Shown here piece after piece: positions 15,449 through 16,844 of a DNA stretch of 16,844 nucleotides. The stretch's first letter is position 1. Every line of letters starts with the position of its first letter. Source of the DNA: Betaproteobacteria bacterium (lineage in GTDB: Bacteria > Pseudomonadota > Gammaproteobacteria > Burkholderiales > Casimicrobiaceae); NCBI GenBank assembly GCA_005888955.1, contig VBCS01000065.1, positions 1 through 16,844 of the forward strand, written 5' to 3'. Below the pieces are notes generated by a model. The model saw only the letters and a list, made by a program, of their open reading frames with translations. It made no database searches and was not told where the DNA came from. The translations under genes were made by a program, and so were the position numbers.

Positions 15449-15573
15449 TCTGCGTCGACGCCGGACTTGAGCTGAAAGCGCACACCCGACCGAGTCAAAT
15501 CTTGCTTAATCTCCCTCCCCAACAGCGCGCGATCCGATCCCGATGTCTTCATCCATCCGGGAGTTGGGTCGAC

Positions 15574-16844
15574 ATGGATCCCGATGGTGGCGACTTGACG
15601 ATCCATGCGCTGATCGAAGCACAGGTCGCGAAGACGCCCGACAGAATCGCCGTCATAACCCCGGCGCGTTCGCTTACTTATCGACTGCTCAACGAGGAGG
15701 CGAACCGCCTCGCGCATGTCATCGTCAGGCAAGCGGAGCCGGCGGATCTACCGATGGTCGTAGGCTGCTCGCAGGGTGCCGCCAAGATCGTCGCGCTGCT
15801 TGCCGCTCTGAAGGCCGGGCGATTCTTGGTCTCGCTTGATCTCTCCGATCCGCCGGCGAGAAACCGATCCGTTCTCCAGTTGCTCGATGCGCGGGTGATC
15901 GTCACCGACAATGCCGGTCTGGCCCTTGCCCGCACGCTGGTCGAGGACGACTGCCGCATTATCAATCTCAACGCCTTGCCTGAAGATGGAGCGGTCGACG
16001 ACCTCCGTCTGCCCATCCGTGGTGACGCGCTAGCACGGGTTGTACTGACGTCGGGGTCGACCGATGAGCCGAAGGGCATCATGCAAACGCATCGGACAGT
16101 CTTGTTCGGGGCGGTTACCCGCAACAATGCCGTTCACCTGTGCAGCGAAGACCGGATGTTGATGGGGACGTCGGTGTTTACCGAACTCTGGCGGCCCCTG
16201 CTCATCGGCGCGACGGCGTACCTCTTCGATTTCAAAGGCGACGACATGAATTGTCTACGTCGCTGGACAGACGAGGGGCAGATATCGGCGTTGCGCTTGA
16301 CACCCAGCGTATTTCGTCAGCTTGTAGCCGCCTTGGCGCTCGGCGACTCCGCTGACGCGAATTCGAACCGGAATTTCTTTCCCTCGCTGCGGGTCATTGA
16401 AATGATGGGAGAGTCCCCGTCCTGGGAGGATGTCCGCCTGTATCAAAGGTATTTCGAGTCGGAATGCGTCATGATCAATTGCCTCGGTTCGAAGGAGGTC
16501 CTCGACTACAGCATCTATTACATCGATCATGGAACACGCGTGGGGGAGGGCACAGTCCCGGCGGGTTTTCCTTTGGGTGGCGCCACGGTTACCGTGGTCG
16601 ATGAAGAAGGCTAGCCTGTCGCACAAGGTACGACCGGCGAGATCGCAGTCAAGACCCCGTCCATGTCTCCGGGCTATTGGCGTCGGCCGGACTTGACGAA
16701 TGAGCGCTTTCGGTGCGACTACGCCCAGGGTGATCGAATATACCTGACAGCCGATCGAGGCGTTCTCATGTCGGACAACTGCTTGATCTACATGGGGAGG
16801 CAGGATTCGACGGTAAAGATCCGCGGTCACCGGGTTGACGTGAC
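15574..16844 (+). pseudogene. NRPS-like adenylation (AMP-binding) domain with in-frame TAG; runs off right edge
   Basis: Acyl- or aminoacyl-AMP-forming domain. The first 346 codons give TIHALIEAQVAKTPDRIAV (9-27), the adenylation domain entry, and an A3 phosphate loop LTSGSTDEPKG at 158-168 (Asp164 where Gly is usual). INCLGSKEVLDYSIY at 301-315 is in the position of the A5 motif. Codon 347 is TAG (16612-16614). The same frame then continues for 76 codons with no other stop and with expected motifs: PVAQGTTGEIAV, GYWRRPDLTNERF, YLTADRG (usual Y-TGD-L) and GRQDSTVKIRGHRVDV (A8). The interruption is thus a point nonsense change in one gene, or a sequencing error. The ATG at 15574 (GGGAG 10 bases upstream) is preferred over a TTG at 15502. 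Whether carrier or condensation domains follow lies outside the window. Confidence 0.8.

Noticed and set aside
16612..16614. Recoding of TAG (for example pyrrolysine or programmed readthrough)
   Set aside because: No structural element or lineage evidence for recoding; a nonsense mutation or a base-call error is simpler.

Overview
The window (16,844 bp) is high-GC proteobacterial DNA. Long runs of overlapping, co-directional genes, a Bug/TctC-type solute-binding protein and an IclR-regulated protocatechuate operon point to Betaproteobacteria, most likely Burkholderiales. That placement is an inference from gene content; there is no rRNA gene or other taxonomic marker here.

Positions 1-941: an IclR-family regulator of the PcaR/PobR type runs leftward and is cut by the left edge. 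It is divergent from the catabolic operon. The intergenic region (740-941) carries four copies of a motif very close to the PcaR operator of Pseudomonas putida as I recall it. They form two pairs, each with 19-bp spacing, and the pairs are offset by 63 bp.

Positions 942-9700: a complete protocatechuate (ortho-cleavage, beta-ketoadipate) pathway on the + strand, in the order pcaI-pcaJ-pcaF-pcaH-pcaG-pcaB-pcaD-(Bug protein)-(amidohydrolase)-pcaC. PcaHG opens protocatechuate to 3-carboxy-cis,cis-muconate. PcaB, PcaC and PcaD turn this into beta-ketoadipate. PcaIJ activates it with CoA from succinyl-CoA, and PcaF cleaves it to succinyl-CoA and acetyl-CoA. Two genes that are not canonical pca genes, a periplasmic binding protein and an amidohydrolase-2 enzyme, sit between pcaD and pcaC. 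They suggest uptake and pre-processing of an unidentified (aromatic) acid.

Positions 9826-14507: a full branched-chain-amino-acid-type (HAAT) ABC transporter (livK, livH, livM, livG, livF-like). From its position it probably imports an aromatic acid or another pathway substrate. A 228-bp gap between the binding-protein and permease genes is packed with inverted repeats and may set the ratio of binding protein to membrane components.

Positions 14537-16844: composition drops (about 54% GC in a hand-counted 180-bp sample, against 63-78% in samples upstream) and the content changes. First comes a glycosyltransferase-like protein of unrecognised family. After it is an NRPS-like adenylation domain interrupted by a single in-frame TAG at 16612-16614; recognisable adenylation motifs resume in the same frame and run off the right edge. 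This part looks like the start of a different, possibly decaying or horizontally acquired, locus.

I saw no tRNA, rRNA, CRISPR array, transposase or IS element. I found no convincing wholly new system. The best leads are the paired operator layout, the Bug/amidohydrolase insert in the pca operon, the amidohydrolase with an altered metal motif, the hairpin-rich livK-livH gap and the amber-interrupted adenylation gene.
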